NCBI RefSeq assembly: GCF_030053155.1
Contig: NZ_CP125641.1
Location: 310,001-374,000 of the forward strand
Direction: 5' to 3'
DNA: 64,000 nucleotides
From: Rhizobium sp. BT03
GTDB taxonomy: Bacteria > Pseudomonadota > Alphaproteobacteria > Rhizobiales > Rhizobiaceae
Below the pieces are notes generated by a model. That model was not told where the DNA came from. It searched no databases and saw only the letters and a list, made by a program, of their open reading frames with translations. Numbering within the stretch: the stretch's first letter is position 1; each line of letters starts with the position of its first letter. The translations under genes and the position numbers were made by a program. Of this stretch, positions 62,523 through 64,000 are shown one piece after another.

Positions 62523-64000
62523 TTAAGCGGCGGTGTCGATGCAGAGATATTTGAGCTCGGTGAAGGCTTCGAGCCCGTGGCGTGAGCCCTCGCGGCCAAG
62601 ACCTGATTGCTTCCAGCCGCCGAAGGGTATCGGGCCGCCGGTGATCTTCACGCGGTTGACCGCTACCATGCCGTATTCCAGCGCCCGCCCGAGGCGCATC
62701 TGCCGCGCGCCGTTTTCCGTGACGATATAGGCGACGAGGCCGTATTCGGTATCGTTGGCGCGGGCGACGACCTCGTCTTCGGTGTCGAACGTGGTCAGTG
62801 CCGCCACAGGCCCAAAAGTCTCCTCGCGCATGATCAGCGCATTCGCCGCCACATCAGTCAAAAGCGTCGGCTCGTAGAACAGCCGGCCGGCCTTATGGCG
62901 CCTGCCGCCGGTGACGAGCCGGGCGCCGCGCGCCAGCGCGTCGGCGACCTGTTCCTCGACTTTGACGACGGCGCGCTCATGCATCAGCGGCCCGATCTCG
63001 GCGCCATCCTCAAGCCCGGCGCCGACCTTCAGCGCGGCGATGCGGGCGGCGAAAGCCTTGGCGAAGTCGTCAGCGATCCGCCGCTGGACGAAGATCCGGT
63101 TGGCGGCAAGGCAATCCTGGCCCGATGTGGCAAACTTGGCGTTGACGGCAATTTCGACCGCCTTGGCGATATCGGCGTCTTCGAAGACGATCAGCGGAGC
63201 GTGGCCGCCGAGTTCCATCACCAGCCGCTTCAGGGTCGGCGCGCATTGGCTGACAATAAGCTTGCCGATGCTTGTCGAACCGGTAAAGCTCAATGCACGC
63301 ACCCGGACGTCTTCACAGAGCGCGCCCACAATCGGCGCGGCTTGGCCGGTAACGACATTGAAGACCCCTGGGGGAATGCCGGCCCTTTCGCCGAGTTCGG
63401 CAAGGGCAAGTGCTGAAAGCGGCGTCTCGGAAGAGGGGTGAGCGACGACCGTGCAGCCGGCGGCAAGGGCGGCGGCAGCCTTGCGCGTGACCATGGCCGA
63501 GGGAAAATTCCAGGGTGTGACGATGCCGACGACGCCGAGCGCCTCGCGCCGGATGATCATTTCCGCGTCCGGCAGATGGCTGGTGACGCTTTCGGCATTC
63601 AACCGCTTGCCTTCCTCGGCATACCATTCGAGGAAGGAGGCGGCGTAATCGATCTCGCCGCGCGATTCCGCCAGCGGCTTGCCTTGCTCGAGCGTCATGA
63701 TCAGCGCTAGATCCTCCTTGGCCCCGAGCACCAGCGCGTGCCACTTCCGCAGGATCGCCGCCCGGTTCTGCGGCAGCATGGCACGCCAGCCGGCAAAAGC
63801 CTCTGACGCTGCATCGATCGCCGCCTCTGTCTCGTCCGTGCCAAGGCTTGCCACCCAAGCCAGCGTCGCTGAGGAGGCCGGATCGGTAACCTCGAAACTT
63901 TCGCCGATCTTGCCGGCGATCCAGCGGCCGCCGACATAGGCGAGATCGCGCAGGAGATGGCGATCGGAAAGCCGCGACAGCGCATCATGATAGGCGGGGC
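62523..64000 (-). CDS. NAD(P)-dependent succinate-semialdehyde dehydrogenase-like aldehyde dehydrogenase (5' truncated)
   Basis: The frame is open from the right edge of the window (64000) to the stop at 62523; the start codon lies outside. About 492 residues are present, including the N-terminal LLRDLAYVGGRWI typical of GabD. Catalytic features: Glu in MELGGHAPLIV, nucleophile Cys in SGQDCLAANRI, GFTGSTSIGK-like loop (LSFTGSTSIGK), and EETFGPVAAL. It should oxidise a semialdehyde to the acid. The adjacent class III aminotransferase supports a gamma-aminobutyrate-like route. Internal GTG at 63854 is not the true start. Confidence 0.93.
   Translation of the reverse strand, partial: PAYHDALSRLSDRHLLRDLAYVGGRWIAGKIGESFEVTDPASSATLAWVASLGTDETEAAIDAASEAFAGWRAMLPQNRAAILRKWHALVLGAKEDLALIMTLEQGKPLAESRGEIDYAASFLEWYAEEGKRLNAESVTSHLPDAEMIIRREALGVVGIVTPWNFPSAMVTRKAAAALAAGCTVVAHPSSETPLSALALAELGERAGIPPGVFNVVTGQAAPIVGALCEDVRVRALSFTGSTSIGKLIVSQCAPTLKRLVMELGGHAPLIVFEDADIAKAVEIAVNAKFATSGQDCLAANRIFVQRRIADDFAKAFAARIAALKVGAGLEDGAEIGPLMHERAVVKVEEQVADALARGARLVTGGRRHKAGRLFYEPTLLTDVAANALIMREETFGPVAALTTFDTEDEVVARANDTEYGLVAYIVTENGARQMRLGRALEYGMVAVNRVKITGGPIPFGGWKQSGLGREGSRHGLEAFTELKYLCIDTAA

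Overview
The window looks like part of a large secondary replicon (plasmid) of a fast-growing rhizobium, most likely the Rhizobium leguminosarum/etli group. The evidence is a complete repABC replication-partition locus at 17.4-21.1 kb with its antisense RNA, high-GC alphaproteobacterial codon use, mosaic-type intergenic palindromes, and a dense series of ABC sugar uptake operons each with its own regulator. These are typical of rhizobial plasmids that encode use of plant- and soil-derived compounds. No rRNA, tRNA, CRISPR array, prophage or intact insertion sequence was seen.

Layout. 0-7.7 kb: an oligopeptide/Dpp-type ABC transporter (binding protein cut by the left edge) followed by two enolase-superfamily acid-sugar dehydratase-like genes. 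7.8-9.7 kb: an FMN reductase, a nitroreductase and an ArsR regulator. 9.8-15.2 kb: a signalling operon with a 1208-residue MASE1/five-PAS histidine kinase, two FixJ-like regulators and one stand-alone receiver. 15.5-17.0 kb: an NmrA-like protein and an AbrB/PIN toxin-antitoxin pair next to the replicator. 17.4-21.1 kb: repABC. 21.2-26.9 kb: a DapA-family lyase, a GntR regulator, a sugar transporter without an ATPase and a PfkB kinase. 26.9-28.6 kb: a Pit phosphate transporter and its DUF47 partner. 28.8-35.4 kb: ugpBAEC with a phosphodiesterase, a DeoR regulator and a HAD phosphatase.

35.4-43.2 kb: a second ATPase-less sugar transporter, a divergent LacI regulator, an HSL-type esterase, a Gfo/Idh/MocA oxidoreductase and a xylose-isomerase-like TIM barrel. 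43.3-52.0 kb: a DeoR-controlled catabolic block (class I aldolase, PfkB kinase, orphan ABC ATPase, oxidoreductase, TIM-barrel isomerase, alpha/beta hydrolase, pentulose-phosphate 3-epimerase, ROK kinase). 52.0-59.5 kb: the trehalose/disaccharide locus thuR-thuEFGKAB. 59.5-64 kb: a DUF4112 protein, a zinc-free alcohol dehydrogenase-like reductase, a class III aminotransferase and a succinate-semialdehyde-type dehydrogenase cut by the right edge.

How it fits together. Uptake operons bring in glycosides, sugar acids and glycerol-3-phosphate. Dehydratases, NAD-linked Gfo/Idh/MocA enzymes, TIM-barrel isomerases, kinases and aldolases then process them. Phosphate status probably links pit and ugp through a PhoB box in their shared intergenic region. 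The least understood and most interesting parts are the 43-52 kb catabolic block, whose orphan ATPase may energise the two ATPase-less transporters, and the recurrence of oxidoreductase plus TIM-barrel (or ThuA) pairs, which suggests parallel 3-keto-glycoside routes. These functional links are inferences from gene content.
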